Position numbers and translations under genes: made by a program. 64,000 nt of DNA from Neotamlana sedimentorum (GTDB lineage Bacteria > Bacteroidota > Bacteroidia > Flavobacteriales > Flavobacteriaceae): positions 96,211-160,210 of the forward strand of contig NZ_JTDW01000010.1 of assembly GCF_000943565.1 (NCBI RefSeq), given 5' to 3'. Below the pieces are notes generated by a model. That model worked only from the letters and a program-made list of their open reading frames with translations. It ran no database searches and was not told the DNA's origin. This document shows, in pieces, positions 18,822-28,480 of the stretch. Position 1 is the stretch's first letter; each line of letters opens with the position of its first letter.

Positions 18822-19217
18822 AAACTTTATTTTTTGAGTTAGTTTTAAAAGCAGTATTACATGCTTTCAATAATATAAGCAAAAATTAGAGTTGACATAG
18901 ACAAAATTATCAAATTGATAATCAATTTTATGTTATTTTAAAAAAACAGCGTGATTTTAAACTAAATTTTAAATTTTTATTTCAAAAATTACGACATCTC
19001 TATTTTTTATACAACGCATTGAAACGTTTTTTTAAAGGTTAAAAATTAATTTTTCATTATTTTTCTGTTAATTTATCATGACCTAAAAGGTCTCAGTTTA
19101 TAACAAAAACACATACCAAAACCCTTAATTTTTTTTAGAATTTTAATACCCCTATAGAGTAACTAATTTATACAGTAAATAGAGCAAACGTCCAAAAATA
19201 TTATATGTACTAACGGA
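18822..19217. other. Non-coding stretch upstream of the ECF sigma gene
   Basis: This is a 396-bp, very AT-rich gap between two minus-strand genes. It contains a 17-bp perfect palindrome (ATTATCAA-A-TTGATAAT, 18906-18922) about 85 bp before the sigma start, which could be an operator. I see no ORF, RNA gene or clear TTG-N19-TAnnTTTG promoter. Confidence 0.4.
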
Positions 19218-20057
19218 TTAAAAACTTCTATCTAAAGCTTCTAACCTTGAAACTAGTATTTGGCCTTCGTTTAAAGCATAACCATCGGTATAAACGCCTC
19301 CCATTAAACAACCATAGCTACAATCGTTGTGGCTTAGTCCAAGAACATGTCCAATTTCGTGCGATATTGTTCTAGAAAGCGAACCTCTATCGAAACTTGT
19401 TTTACTTTCTGTTAGTAATGTTTTTTCTGGTACACCACCGCCATTATGTTTATTGGTCCATGTTCCAACCACCGAATGGTAATTAAAACCACTCATTGCG
19501 TTTCCTTGAGAAGTATTACCAATAAATGGAAACATATAAATATGAAACAAATTTTCACCTAACTCTGCTTCTGTACTCATAAATTCTGGCTGCATTAAAG
19601 CATATAAATGAGGGAGTCGTTCTGGATCAGAGTTACCATTATCGTCTCTTTGCGTACTTGCTATAAATTTAATTGAAGCTTCATAATTATCTCCTTTTAC
19701 AACATCTTCTTCTATTATCGATTCTATATTCCAAATAATGTTAGCTTGTTCCCAAATAGCATTCACTTCCGGCATTATTGTTTCGGTTACATCTTCTGGT
19801 GTAACCCAACTCTCCATATCTATACCTGTTGAGTGCGGCATAACAATATCTTGCATAAGGTGCACTCTTAAATTTAAGGTAATAACATAAGGTGAATCGT
19901 CTTCTGGCTCATCGTCATCGTTACTTTCTATTTTTTCAGGCAAACTTTCTGATGAACTTCCTGAGCAACCTTCTATTAAAAACAGAAATGCAATTAATAA
20001 AATACCAAGAATACATGATTTAATTTTAAATGGAAATCTGTTACTGTATAGTTTCAT
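19218..20057 (-). CDS. Lipoprotein zinc metalloprotease (metzincin type)
   Basis: I place the start at 20057, where the peptide begins MKLYSNRF and gives a clean lipoprotein signal (LLIAFLFLIEGCSGS); an in-frame upstream ATG at 20126 would run into the tRNA terminator. The catalytic motif HEIGHVLGLSH fits HExxHxxGxxH, and LMGG a little downstream would be the Met-turn, so this is a metzincin related to M43 or matrixins. An acidic linker follows the lipidated Cys. The middle part (about 50-200) has no motif I recognise. It is monocistronic; the substrate is unknown. Confidence 0.8.
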   Translation of the reverse strand: MKLYSNRFPFKIKSCILGILLIAFLFLIEGCSGSSSESLPEKIESNDDDEPEDDSPYVITLNLRVHLMQDIVMPHSTGIDMESWVTPEDVTETIMPEVNAIWEQANIIWNIESIIEEDVVKGDNYEASIKFIASTQRDDNGNSDPERLPHLYALMQPEFMSTEAELGENLFHIYMFPFIGNTSQGNAMSGFNYHSVVGTWTNKHNGGGVPEKTLLTESKTSFDRGSLSRTISHEIGHVLGLSHNDCSYGCLMGGVYTDGYALNEGQILVSRLEALDRSF

Positions 20058-20124
20058 AATAAAAAAAATGGTTACGTTATATAATATTAAGGAAGCAATA
20101 TGAAATTTATAGACAGTTAAAAAC

Positions 20125-20155
20125 AAAAAAGCCTTAACGTAAACGTTAAGGCTTT
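20125..20155 (-). terminator. Terminator of the tRNA-Arg gene
   Basis: A perfect 10-bp stem (20131-20140 with 20143-20152) extends through flanking A/T pairs. Read on the minus strand it is followed by a T run (the A run at 20125-20130). It begins a few bases past the tRNA 3' end. Confidence 0.8.
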
Positions 20156-20158
20156 AAG

Positions 20159-20232
<74 letters not shown>

Positions 20233-20487
20233 AGATATTTATAATTTAATTTTCCAGTGCGCAAATATAGAATTAACTACAAATCTAACCAAAAAAAATT
20301 CTTAATAATTTAATTCTATCTATTTTTAACAAATAACACAAACGAAATCAGTATTTTACAAAACACAACACCTATAAAAGCTAGCAAAAATGGGTAATTT
20401 AAACTCAGTTTAGAAGAATTTTACCCTGCAAAACACTAAAATTTAAAGTCGAAAGTTATACTTTTATCACATAAAACTCTAACTGTA

Positions 20488-22050
20488 ATGCGTTACATCT
20501 ATTTTGCCTTAACCTTATGCTTTTTAATGCTTTGGAGCTCTTGCCGAAAAGATTTTGAGTTTTCTGCTAGTACAGGAATACTGCAATTTTCTAAAGACAC
20601 CGTATATTTAGATACCGTTTTTACAAACATTGGGTCGAGTACTTATAACCTAAAAGTTTATAATAAAAGTGATAACGATATTTTAATTCCTTCGGTTAAA
20701 TTAGCCTTAGGAGATGCTTCAAACTACAGATTAAATGTTGATGGCATTGCAGGAAAATCGTTTGAAAACGTTGAACTCCTCGCTAAGGATAGCTTATTTA
20801 TTTTTATTGAAACCACCATAGATTATAACGCTTTTAGCAACACTGAAACCTCTTTTTTATATACCGATAAAATTGAATTCGACTCTGGCGCAAATCTTCA
20901 AGAAGTAGAACTGGTTACTTTGGTTCAAGACGCTATTTTTATTTATCCAGATAGAGATAACACCACCAAAGTTATTGAAACATTAACATTAAATATTGGC
21001 GGAGAATTAATTGAAACCGAGTTACAAGGACGCGAATTATTGCCAGAAGAACTCACGTTTACAAACCAAAAACCTTATGTTATTTACGGATTTGCCACGG
21101 TGCCAGAAAACCAAACTTTAACTATTGAAGCTGGCTCACGCGTACATTTCCATGCCGATTCGGGCATTATTGTTTCTAATAACGCATCTATACAAATTAA
21201 TGGTGAATTTAGCTCAGATCAAGAAACCCTTGAAAACGAAGTGATTTTTGAAGGCGACCGTTTAGAACCGCTTTTTGCCGATATTCCCGGACAATGGGGA
21301 ACCATTTGGCTGTTAGATGGCAGCACTAATAACAACATTAATTATTTAACCATAAAAAATGCAACTATTGGTATATTAAGCGATGGCAACCCGAATGCCG
21401 TTAATAACAAACTTAATATTAGCAACTCGCAAATTTACAACACCAGCGCATTTGGTATTTTTGGCAGAAACACCTCAATAGCTGCAGAAAATCTGGTTAT
21501 AAATAATAGCGGACAATCATCTTTCGCTGGAACCATTGGCGGAAAATACAATTTTACACACGCCACATTAGTAAATTATTGGAATAATGGCTTTAGGCAA
21601 TATCCGGCGGTTTTACTAAATAATTTTATTTTAGATGAAGACAACAACGCTACACTCGCTAGTTTAACCGAAGCCAATTTTAATAATTGCATTATTTATG
21701 GCAACGATAATACCGAGTTTCAGCTTGAAGAAATTGAAGACGATGCTATCGATTTCAATTTTAAATTCACCAATTGTTTAATCCGTTTTAACGATACTAG
21801 TAATAATTTTACTGGCGATAATTACAATTTTGATAATGATGAATTATACGAAAACATTATTTTTAATCGCGAGCCAGATTTTAAAGATACCGACACCAAC
21901 CAGTTTATTATTGGCGCAGATTCCGAAGCTATTAATCAAGGTTTCCCCCTATTTGCAAACCAAGTTCCATTCGATATTTTAAATGAAGATAGAACTGCTT
22001 CTCCAGATATAGGGGCTTATCAACATACCACATTTACCGACGACGATTAA
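20488..22050 (+). CDS. Lipoprotein with right-handed beta-helix
   Basis: The protein starts with a lipoprotein signal (LCFLMLWSSCRKD). The first 170 residues look like an Ig-like domain (TVYLDTVFTNIGSSTYNLKVYN). From about residue 210 there are parallel beta-helix-like repeats rich in Asn (NNNINYLTIKNATIGILS, NKLNISNSQIYNTSAFGIFGRNTS), similar to pectate-lyase-like folds. The tail DRTASPDIGAYQH is common at the end of surface beta-helix proteins. No catalytic residues can be named. It is probably an outer-membrane-anchored adhesin or polysaccharide-binding protein. Confidence 0.7.
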   Translation: MRYIYFALTLCFLMLWSSCRKDFEFSASTGILQFSKDTVYLDTVFTNIGSSTYNLKVYNKSDNDILIPSVKLALGDASNYRLNVDGIAGKSFENVELLAKDSLFIFIETTIDYNAFSNTETSFLYTDKIEFDSGANLQEVELVTLVQDAIFIYPDRDNTTKVIETLTLNIGGELIETELQGRELLPEELTFTNQKPYVIYGFATVPENQTLTIEAGSRVHFHADSGIIVSNNASIQINGEFSSDQETLENEVIFEGDRLEPLFADIPGQWGTIWLLDGSTNNNINYLTIKNATIGILSDGNPNAVNNKLNISNSQIYNTSAFGIFGRNTSIAAENLVINNSGQSSFAGTIGGKYNFTHATLVNYWNNGFRQYPAVLLNNFILDEDNNATLASLTEANFNNCIIYGNDNTEFQLEEIEDDAIDFNFKFTNCLIRFNDTSNNFTGDNYNFDNDELYENIIFNREPDFKDTDTNQFIIGADSEAINQGFPLFANQVPFDILNEDRTASPDIGAYQHTTFTDDD

Positions 22051-22122
22051 ATTTAGTACATCTACTTATTGTTTTAATACATCATATTTTATAACTTTCT
22101 GACTATCAAAACCAAATAAGTC

Positions 22123-23610
22123 ATGTCTACCATAAAATATGTAAAACACAACACCGCAAAAGTTTACAAAAACAGCACAGACAACAGTGTACTACTAGAA
22201 GCCTTGTGGGGCGATCGTGTTGAAATTGTTGAAAACACCCCCATAAACGGACGTTATAAAGTACATGTGCGTTGGGCTAATTATGCTTATATAAAACCCG
22301 AAGATTTAGGCGACGAACCACTGCTAGAACTCTATTTTATTGATGTTGGCCAAGGCGATGGCGTTTTAATTGTAACTCCAGAACGCAAGCATATTTTAGT
22401 AGATGGTGGCTATAAACGCTCCAAACAACCACATGGCAAAAGCGCAGCCGATTTTGTAGACTGGAAATTTAAAAAAGATTACCGCCAAAATACCATCGAG
22501 CTCGATGCCATGATTTGCTCGCATTGTGATGCCGACCATTACGGCGGTTTATGGGATTTACTAAATCCTGAAGAACGCGAACAAAAGGAACTCGACACAA
22601 CAGCTACCCACGTAAATACATTTTATCATGCTGGTGTTTCTTGGTTTAAAACAGAAGAAAAATCGCGATTTCTCGGAAAAGAAGCCGATGGAAAATTACA
22701 TGATTTACTCACCGGTAAAACATCAATTAAAAATGCCTTACGCCAAAATGCCGATTTAAAACTGCAAGGCGAATGGGCACAATTTTTAGAATGCATTATC
22801 GCATCAAATTGTAAAGTAAAACGTTTAGCCTACAACCCAGAACAGCATTTTGATTATTTAGATGATTTTGAAGCCGACAAACCAACATCAATAAAGGTTT
22901 TGGGACCAATTGAAACCACATATAATGGCAAACCCACGCTAAAAGATTTAGGATCGTACAGTAAAAACACCAATGGGAATTCGGTATTACTACGTGTTGA
23001 TTATGGCCGAACGAGAATTTTATTAACCGGCGATTTAAACAAGAAAAGTCAGCGATATATTTTAGAATCCTTATCCGGAAATTTGCTTGAACTCGCAGCC
23101 GATGTTGTAAAATCTTGTCATCATGGTAGCGACGATTGCTCTTATGAGTTTCTTCAATATGTAAATGCGGCAGCCACCGTTATTTCGTCGGGCGACGACG
23201 AAATCCACGCGCATCCAAGACCAAATATTGTTGCGGCTTCGGGTGCCACAGGTTTTAAAAAAATTGAAAACGACGAAATGATAACTCCGCTTATTTACAG
23301 CACCGAAATATCCCGCAGTTATCGTATTGGCGATCCTTACGAAGTAAACTCAAATAATTACGAAACCGCAAATGGTGCTATCGATGTGGTTTTAACCAAC
23401 GAAGCTAAAACCAATATTCGTTATAAGCACGGTAAATCTGGAGCGTTAAACCCTACCGATAAAGTAAAAACCATGAGCCGTTTAAAAGTGGTTGATGGCA
23501 TTGTTTATGGTTTAGTAAACGTACGCACCGATGGAGAAAAAATTATTTGTGCCACACTAAATGAAGGCAAAAGTGAATGGGAATATAAAACCTTTGCATC
23601 GCGGTTTTAA
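22123..23610 (+). CDS. ComEC-like MBL-fold hydrolase with SH3-like N-terminus
   Basis: Residues 1-65 resemble a small SH3-like domain (VLLEALWGDRVEIVENTP, GRYKVHVRWANYAYIKPEDL). A metallo-beta-lactamase domain of the soluble ComEC/Rec2 type follows: FIDVGQGDGVLIVTPE, metal motif SHCDADHYGG, LLTGDLN and SCHHGSDD. There are no transmembrane segments, so this is not the DNA-uptake channel itself. Related stand-alone MBL proteins act on nucleic acids or phosphodiesters, and some occur in defence loci. It is the last gene before the repeat-rich array; its stop lies 20 bp before the first cassette-type core site. Confidence 0.75.
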   Translation: MSTIKYVKHNTAKVYKNSTDNSVLLEALWGDRVEIVENTPINGRYKVHVRWANYAYIKPEDLGDEPLLELYFIDVGQGDGVLIVTPERKHILVDGGYKRSKQPHGKSAADFVDWKFKKDYRQNTIELDAMICSHCDADHYGGLWDLLNPEEREQKELDTTATHVNTFYHAGVSWFKTEEKSRFLGKEADGKLHDLLTGKTSIKNALRQNADLKLQGEWAQFLECIIASNCKVKRLAYNPEQHFDYLDDFEADKPTSIKVLGPIETTYNGKPTLKDLGSYSKNTNGNSVLLRVDYGRTRILLTGDLNKKSQRYILESLSGNLLELAADVVKSCHHGSDDCSYEFLQYVNAAATVISSGDDEIHAHPRPNIVAASGATGFKKIENDEMITPLIYSTEISRSYRIGDPYEVNSNNYETANGAIDVVLTNEAKTNIRYKHGKSGALNPTDKVKTMSRLKVVDGIVYGLVNVRTDGEKIICATLNEGKSEWEYKTFASRF

Positions 23611-23630
23611 AATAGCGTTAAATTATTAAA

Positions 23631-23642
23631 GTTGACAATAAT
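23631..23642 (+). repeat. Leftmost core site GTT-N6-AAT
   Basis: GTTGACAATAAT follows TTATTAAA, matching the ends of the large repeats further right (...ATCAATAAA then GTT-N6-AAT). It lies between the MBL stop and the next start and marks the left edge of the array as far as I can see it. No matching ACT-ATTGTC-AAC partner was found after the next genes. Confidence 0.5.
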
Positions 23643-23652
23643 TACTAACCTG

Positions 23653-24960
23653 ATGAAAACAAAACTCTATATAAAATATTTAATATTTATTTTACTGAGC
23701 AGTTGTTCGAAACAATCTGAAGATAAATTTAATCATTGTAAAGACTTTCAAAACGAAAAAGCAGAACTAATTGCTCTGGGTTCTTATCCTAATTACTACT
23801 ACAACCTTGCTAATGAATTAAATAACGCTGGCCGAATCAATTTAGCAATTGAAGCATACATAAATTGTATTAAAACTAGTAATTCTCAAACATTTGTTGA
23901 AGATGCCATGTACAATGTTTCAATACTCTATTTTGAAACCAACCAAGATTCAAGGGCATACACACTTATGGATTCGTTAATAATCAGAAAGTACACTTGG
24001 TTAAATTGGTATAAAACCGCTAAACATCCGTTTTTTAAGCAACCCAACTATCTTTCTAGATTAGAAAAAATAGACAGCATTAATGCGTTAATAAACAATC
24101 CTATAAATTGTAATTTTCACTATCAAGATGTTTCCAACTTTATAACCGCATTTAAAAAAAGCCAAACTAATTGGAATAACGCCCCTTCATATTTTTATAA
24201 CGATTACTTCTCGAAAGCATCAAAAGCATTATATTTCTATCAAAAATTTAAAATCCAATCATCATCTCATCAATTTGCTTATCGCATTGAAGATAAAGAA
24301 GCGTATTTCCAATCTATAATTCCGAATTTAACAAAACTCAACACACAAGAAAAAGTAATTAGAAATCATTTAAACGAATTTAAAAAATTGTACCCAAATG
24401 CCATTTTTCCCGACATATATTATGTTGTTGGTTGTTTTAATGCCGGTGGTACATCCAGTCCTTTTGGATTAATAATAGGAGCTGAAATGCACACTAAAAC
24501 GGAAGCTTCCAATTTAACAAATTTCAATAATTGGGAAAAAAAGGTAGTTCGAGATTTTTCTAATTTGCCATTAATCACTTTACACGAATTAGTTCATATT
24601 CAGCAAAATAATAACTATAATAACTTATTAGGCAATGCTATTTATGAAGGAGCTGCAGATTTTATTAGCACTTTAGTATGTGGTTCGCACATTAATGAAC
24701 ATGTACACGATTGGGCAAATAAAAATGAAAACGAAGTCTGGCATGCATTTAAAAAAGAAATGTACGGAGAAAATACACAAAATTGGATTGGAAATGCAGA
24801 TAGAGCCAAAGGTAAACCAGCCGATTTAGGTTACTATGTTGGTTTTAAAATTTGCGAAAGCTATTACAACAACCAAACAGATAAAAAGAAAGCTATTAAA
24901 GAGATATTATCCATCACTAATTGGAATGAATTTTATTTAAAAAGCAGGTATATGAAATAA
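23653..24960 (+). CDS. Putative zinc-dependent protease, lipoprotein
   Basis: I choose the start at 23653 because MKTKLYIKYLIFILLSSCSK is a clean lipoprotein signal; an upstream in-frame ATG at 23632 lies in the repeat. Residues 25-115 contain a tetratricopeptide-like stretch (NLANELNNAGRINLAIEAYINC). The segment LITLHELVHIQQ has the HExxH zinc motif and AIYEGAADFISTLVCG supplies a downstream Glu, as in gluzincin-like and DUF2268 proteins. It is the first cargo gene after the leftmost core site. The substrate is unknown. Confidence 0.65.
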   Translation: MKTKLYIKYLIFILLSSCSKQSEDKFNHCKDFQNEKAELIALGSYPNYYYNLANELNNAGRINLAIEAYINCIKTSNSQTFVEDAMYNVSILYFETNQDSRAYTLMDSLIIRKYTWLNWYKTAKHPFFKQPNYLSRLEKIDSINALINNPINCNFHYQDVSNFITAFKKSQTNWNNAPSYFYNDYFSKASKALYFYQKFKIQSSSHQFAYRIEDKEAYFQSIIPNLTKLNTQEKVIRNHLNEFKKLYPNAIFPDIYYVVGCFNAGGTSSPFGLIIGAEMHTKTEASNLTNFNNWEKKVVRDFSNLPLITLHELVHIQQNNNYNNLLGNAIYEGAADFISTLVCGSHINEHVHDWANKNENEVWHAFKKEMYGENTQNWIGNADRAKGKPADLGYYVGFKICESYYNNQTDKKKAIKEILSITNWNEFYLKSRYMK

Positions 24961-25072
24961 AGCGTATAAGTGAAATGATCACAAAACTTAAACCAGTTAA
25001 ACTTTTAAAAGCTAACGACAAGAGATAATTAACAAATATCTCAAGGGAGCAGAAATAAATGTACCTAATATT

Positions 25073-25663
25073 ATGAAAACAATATCTCTAATTTTAATTT
25101 TTATTTTAAATACAATCACTTATTCTCAAAATAAAAACTATGTAAATGATTTTGGAAACCCCCTTACAAAAACTGAATTTCTAAAAATAAAAAAAGAAGG
25201 TGGTACAGTTATTAGACTGAAAAACAATATATATTATAAAAAAGGTATTATCCCAGTCGAATATAATGGACAAATATCTGATTCTCTTAAGTTTGAAATT
25301 ATAAAATTTTTGGAATCAAATGCCAACTTTAAAATAAAAAAAACTGATAAAATAATTATAGATTATGCCATTGACCATAAATGCAATATAATTAACAATA
25401 TTAATTTCAATCACTATATTAAAACTATTGAAGAAAAGAAAGATATATCATTATTTATTATAATAGACAACTACGATGATAACGCGAAAGACCAAATTGT
25501 AGACAATTCGGATTTAATAAAAAATAATTTTTTCAAATATATTAACTGGAATTTAGATAATGAATACAGATGTGGCGGAGTTCTTTTAATTTATCCTAAC
25601 AATTCGTTTTTAAGAATTTATGGTGAATACAACCTGATGGATATATTTGAAAGAATAAAGTAA
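25073..25663 (+). CDS. Secreted protein of unknown function
   Basis: The protein has a Sec signal peptide (MKTISLILIFILNTITYSQN). The rest is Lys/Asn/Ile-rich with predicted alternating strands and helices (KFEIIKFLESNANFKIKKTDKIIIDY, DISLFIIIDNYDD) and no motif I recognise. Its low GC and heavy Lys/Asn use match the other array genes. A repeat junction begins about 50 bp after the stop. Confidence 0.5.
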   Translation: MKTISLILIFILNTITYSQNKNYVNDFGNPLTKTEFLKIKKEGGTVIRLKNNIYYKKGIIPVEYNGQISDSLKFEIIKFLESNANFKIKKTDKIIIDYAIDHKCNIINNINFNHYIKTIEEKKDISLFIIIDNYDDNAKDQIVDNSDLIKNNFFKYINWNLDNEYRCGGVLLIYPNNSFLRIYGEYNLMDIFERIK

Positions 25664-25710
25664 CTTTGCTAAATGAACTAAATGATGCAATTTTCCGCAT
25701 AAAATCATGT

Positions 25711-25926
25711 TAAGCACCATAAATTAAATAAACTTAGCTTTTTCACCACCTACCACAATAACACTACCTACTTTTCCAACCGCGATTTTAAATTATTTTT
25801 AAAACTACAAAAACTCTAAAAATCAGTACATTTACGTATTGAGTATTCAATATAAAAAACAAAACTTATTAATTGGTTTGTAGAAGTCTTTAATATAGAT
25901 TTTGTATCGTTAAAGTTGGCAGTAAT
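25711..25926 (+). repeat. Junction repeat A, with methyltransferase tail and core site
   Basis: This unit starts near GTTAAGCACCAT (25709-25720). Read on the minus strand, the next part encodes ...EKAKFI-stop (stop at 25724-25726), resembling the C-terminus SKKAKFN of the THUMP methyltransferase that ends the array. Then comes the AT-rich segment with TACGTATT, and finally the core GTTGGCAGTAAT (25915-25926). Together with 30 bp on each side it fills the 307-bp gap between genes; nothing else is seen there. Confidence 0.7.
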
Positions 25927-25970
25927 TTGGGTAAATCATTATCATAAAAAAACTTAAAAAATAAACTTTC

Positions 25971-26765
25971 ATGAAAAAAACATATTTCTTAATTAGCATT
26001 TTTATTTTATCGATATGCTTTTTTTCATGTGCAATAAAACAGCCTAATTCTAAATTAATTCTTGAAAAATGTGAATGTACTCTCGATTCTGCTTCTGTTG
26101 ATTCGGTTTCGTTCGAACAACAAGAACTTGACTATTTTTATTCCTTAATGGCTTATGCCGTAGTTCATAAAGATTGGCAAGTTAACGCTCTTGAAGGTAG
26201 AGGATACAACATTGGTTCGGTGTTAGTAGATAGCGATAAATATGTTGTTGACTGGGCGAGAAATTCCGTAAATATTAAAATGAATGCAACCCAACATGGA
26301 GAAGTACGAGTAATGCAATCGTATTTAGACAGTGTTCAAACCTATTCTTTAAAAGGCTTTTCAATATATACAACTTTAGAGCCATGTGCCATGTGTTCTG
26401 GTATGATGAAATTAACTAGCATAAATAGAACTGTTTATGGTCAAACAGATCCCGACTACGGAAAAGCATTGCAAAGACTCCAATTAAAATCAGACTCATG
26501 TTGCAGCGGCGGTTATTCTCCATATCCGCGACCTGTAATTTCAGACAAATCGGCTGACCCGATTTCAGCAGAAATAGATTCAGCTTACGCAAACTACAAA
26601 GGAAAATATTTAGTTGATTTTTTAGCAACATCAGAAGCTGAAAAATTATTTAGGAAAGCATCAAGCATGTTTCAACTTTATAAAAAAGCAAAGTACGCAG
26701 AAAATCAAAAGTATATAGACAGTGCTCATGAACTTTATAATTTGGTAGATGGATCTATTAAGTAG
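25971..26765 (+). CDS. Exported cytidine-deaminase-fold lipoprotein
   Basis: The N-terminus is a lipoprotein signal (LSICFFSCAIKQ), which is unusual for this enzyme fold. The deaminase zinc motifs are HGEVRV (about residues 109-111, in place of the usual HAE) and PCAMCSGMM, spaced as in nucleobase and nucleoside deaminases. Residues 30-70 and the C-terminal 70 residues are helical and not diagnostic. The product should sit on the membrane facing the periplasm or surface, so a free purine or pyrimidine, or a non-nucleotide amine, is a likelier substrate than tRNA. A RidA-like lipoprotein is the next cargo gene. Confidence 0.75.
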   Translation: MKKTYFLISIFILSICFFSCAIKQPNSKLILEKCECTLDSASVDSVSFEQQELDYFYSLMAYAVVHKDWQVNALEGRGYNIGSVLVDSDKYVVDWARNSVNIKMNATQHGEVRVMQSYLDSVQTYSLKGFSIYTTLEPCAMCSGMMKLTSINRTVYGQTDPDYGKALQRLQLKSDSCCSGGYSPYPRPVISDKSADPISAEIDSAYANYKGKYLVDFLATSEAEKLFRKASSMFQLYKKAKYAENQKYIDSAHELYNLVDGSIK

Positions 26766-26838
26766 AAAATAAAATTATTGTAGATTTTCTATTCGGTTGG
26801 TATTTTCTAAATGAGGTGTAATACTTACAACTAATCTT

Positions 26839-26968
26839 ATACAAAACCAACATGCACCACAAACCCCCTAAAAATCAGTACATATACGTATTTGTTTTTC
26901 AATATAAAAAATAGAACTTACCAATTGTTTGGCAGAAGTCATTAAAACGAACTTATCATAAAATTGTA
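26839..26968 (+). repeat. Junction repeat B
   Basis: This copy lacks the methyltransferase tail. It shares about 100 bp with repeat D (29592-29698) at near identity, including ATACGTATTTG, ATAGAACTTACCAATTG and GTCATTAAAACGAACTT. It starts with a CATGCACC variant of the AAGCACC element. The core site at its right end is degenerate (AATTGTACGTTAT). The 282-bp gene gap around it holds nothing else clear. Confidence 0.65.
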
Positions 26969-27047
26969 CGTTATACTAAAAACGTCATTTCGCAATAAAC
27001 GGGATAGCCAAAAAACCGACCAACGTAGGCACTAAACAATTAGAATA

Positions 27048-27560
27048 ATGAAAAAAACAACCAACCAACTTACCTTACTTGTAACAATTTTTACATTATT
27101 TTTTGGATTACAGAGTTGTGAACAAAAAGAAGCAACAAAAGAAGTTGAAAAAGAAGTAATTATTGAATCTGAAAAGCCTGAATATTTTCTGCTAAGACCA
27201 GAAGTAGAAAAAGCTTACGGATATTCACACGCTGTGAAAATTGGAAATAATATTAAAATTTCTGGTGCTGTTAGTATGGACGATGAAGGCAATCCAACAG
27301 CAATTGGAGATTTAGGGCAACAAATGAAAAATTGCTATGCCGATTTGGAAAAAATACTAAAACACTACGGTTGCACATTTGATGATGTTATAAAAGAAGA
27401 CATTTTTACAACCAATATGCCATTGTTTCTTGAAAACGCCGCTTACAGAGCTGAAATATATAACAAGCAATTTCCTACTGGTTCGTGGCTTGGTGTAAAA
27501 GAATTGGCTATACCCGAATTTATGATTGAAATCGAGTTAGAAGTTTATAAACCGGAATAA
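27048..27560 (+). CDS. RidA-family (YjgF/YER057c) lipoprotein
   Basis: RidA proteins hydrolyse reactive enamine/imine intermediates or related amines. The fold is seen from about residue 45: HAVKIGNNIKISGAVSMDDEGNP, GDLGQQMKNCYADLEKILKHYGC and the C-terminal PEFMIEIELEVYKP. The N-terminus is a lipoprotein signal (LFFGLQSCEQKE) followed by a charged linker, so the protein is exported, unlike classic cytosolic RidA. The canonical Arg in the CxxR/IEIE region is not obvious, as IEIELE replaces VEIEAI. The neighbouring exported deaminase suggests a shared amine-handling role. Confidence 0.8.
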   Translation: MKKTTNQLTLLVTIFTLFFGLQSCEQKEATKEVEKEVIIESEKPEYFLLRPEVEKAYGYSHAVKIGNNIKISGAVSMDDEGNPTAIGDLGQQMKNCYADLEKILKHYGCTFDDVIKEDIFTTNMPLFLENAAYRAEIYNKQFPTGSWLGVKELAIPEFMIEIELEVYKPE

Positions 27561-27570
27561 GCACAAACCC

Positions 27571-27812
27571 TCAACACCGCATATATTTTATTGCTTGTTC
27601 TCGCCAAATTATAATAATCTTAACCGATTTTTAGTTTGGCGTATTCTTGCAAAATTAGTAGCTTAATTGCACACCTAGACACAATAACCTGCAACAAAAT
27701 AAACTTAGCCTTTTTACTATCTAATACAATACATCCTTTGCCAAACAATATACTAGCTTAATATTATTTTTTTTAATAACAAAAACCTAAATATTGATCT
27801 TTGTTTTCAATT
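27571..27812 (+). repeat. Junction repeat C
   Basis: The left end (CAACACCGCATATA, ATTGCTTGTTCTCG) matches the left arm of repeat F. The tail AAACTTAGCC (27701-27710) encodes, on the minus strand, SKKAKFI without a stop, a decayed copy of the methyltransferase end. The right part (TAATAACAAAAACC) resembles the middle of repeats F and G but then diverges. No core site is recognisable at the right end, and the next genes are on the other strand. Confidence 0.6.
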
Positions 27813-27823
27813 AAATAATTTAA

Positions 27824-28480
27824 CTACAATAGTACATTAAATAAAATTTGTTTAATAATCATACCACATATAATGATAATATATGGTATAAAATTCCGTC
27901 CATATTTTTTATCTAAAACTATCAACCCCGTAAAGAGTAAATAGATAAATATAAATTTAATATTATTTATAGTTCGTGGATGCAAATCAAATATATAAGG
28001 TCCTATTCTACCAAATATTGGGCCAATAAACACCGCAGCTGTTCCAATTATATATCGCATATGTTTAGGTGTATCCTTTTTGTGATAAATAGCTAATACA
28101 TAAAAAAGAATTAATAAAACAGCATCTGAAATTGGAAGATACGCAAGCATAGCGTGGTCGGCTTGTAGTATTCTAAATATAGGATGAATAAAGGAAAGTA
28201 TTAGTATCGGGAAAAGAAAATAAGAAACCTTGCCTATAATTTTGTGACTTTTATATTTTCTAAATCGTATTAATAACGGTTGAATGATAAATAACAAAAT
28301 CCATAATGAAGCGAAAAAAACATGAATATGATCGAATATGGATATTTTACTATGAGATAATGCAGATGTGTTTTCGTTAAAATCTGGAAATTGACCAAAA
28401 TAAGTTTTGTAAAACGCAAGTATAACTAAAGGAACCAAAATTAACATGATATAGCCAATATTCTTATATGCTTTTTCCAT
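27824..28480 (-). CDS. Multi-pass membrane protein, DUF2306-like
   Basis: About six to seven hydrophobic helices are visible (IGYIMLILVPLVILAFY, IHVFFASLWILLFIIQPLLI, VSYFLFPILILSFIHPIF, ISDAVLLILFYVLAIY, FIFIYLLFTGLIVL, YIIIICGMIIKQILF). The HxxxGK-like loop KSHKIIGKVSYF resembles DUF2306 proteins, whose role is not known. It lies 109 bp downstream of an AraC-type regulator gene on the same strand and may be its target. The pair is inserted in the plus-strand array between repeats C and D. Confidence 0.5.
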   Translation of the reverse strand: MEKAYKNIGYIMLILVPLVILAFYKTYFGQFPDFNENTSALSHSKISIFDHIHVFFASLWILLFIIQPLLIRFRKYKSHKIIGKVSYFLFPILILSFIHPIFRILQADHAMLAYLPISDAVLLILFYVLAIYHKKDTPKHMRYIIGTAAVFIGPIFGRIGPYIFDLHPRTINNIKFIFIYLLFTGLIVLDKKYGRNFIPYIIIICGMIIKQILFNVLL

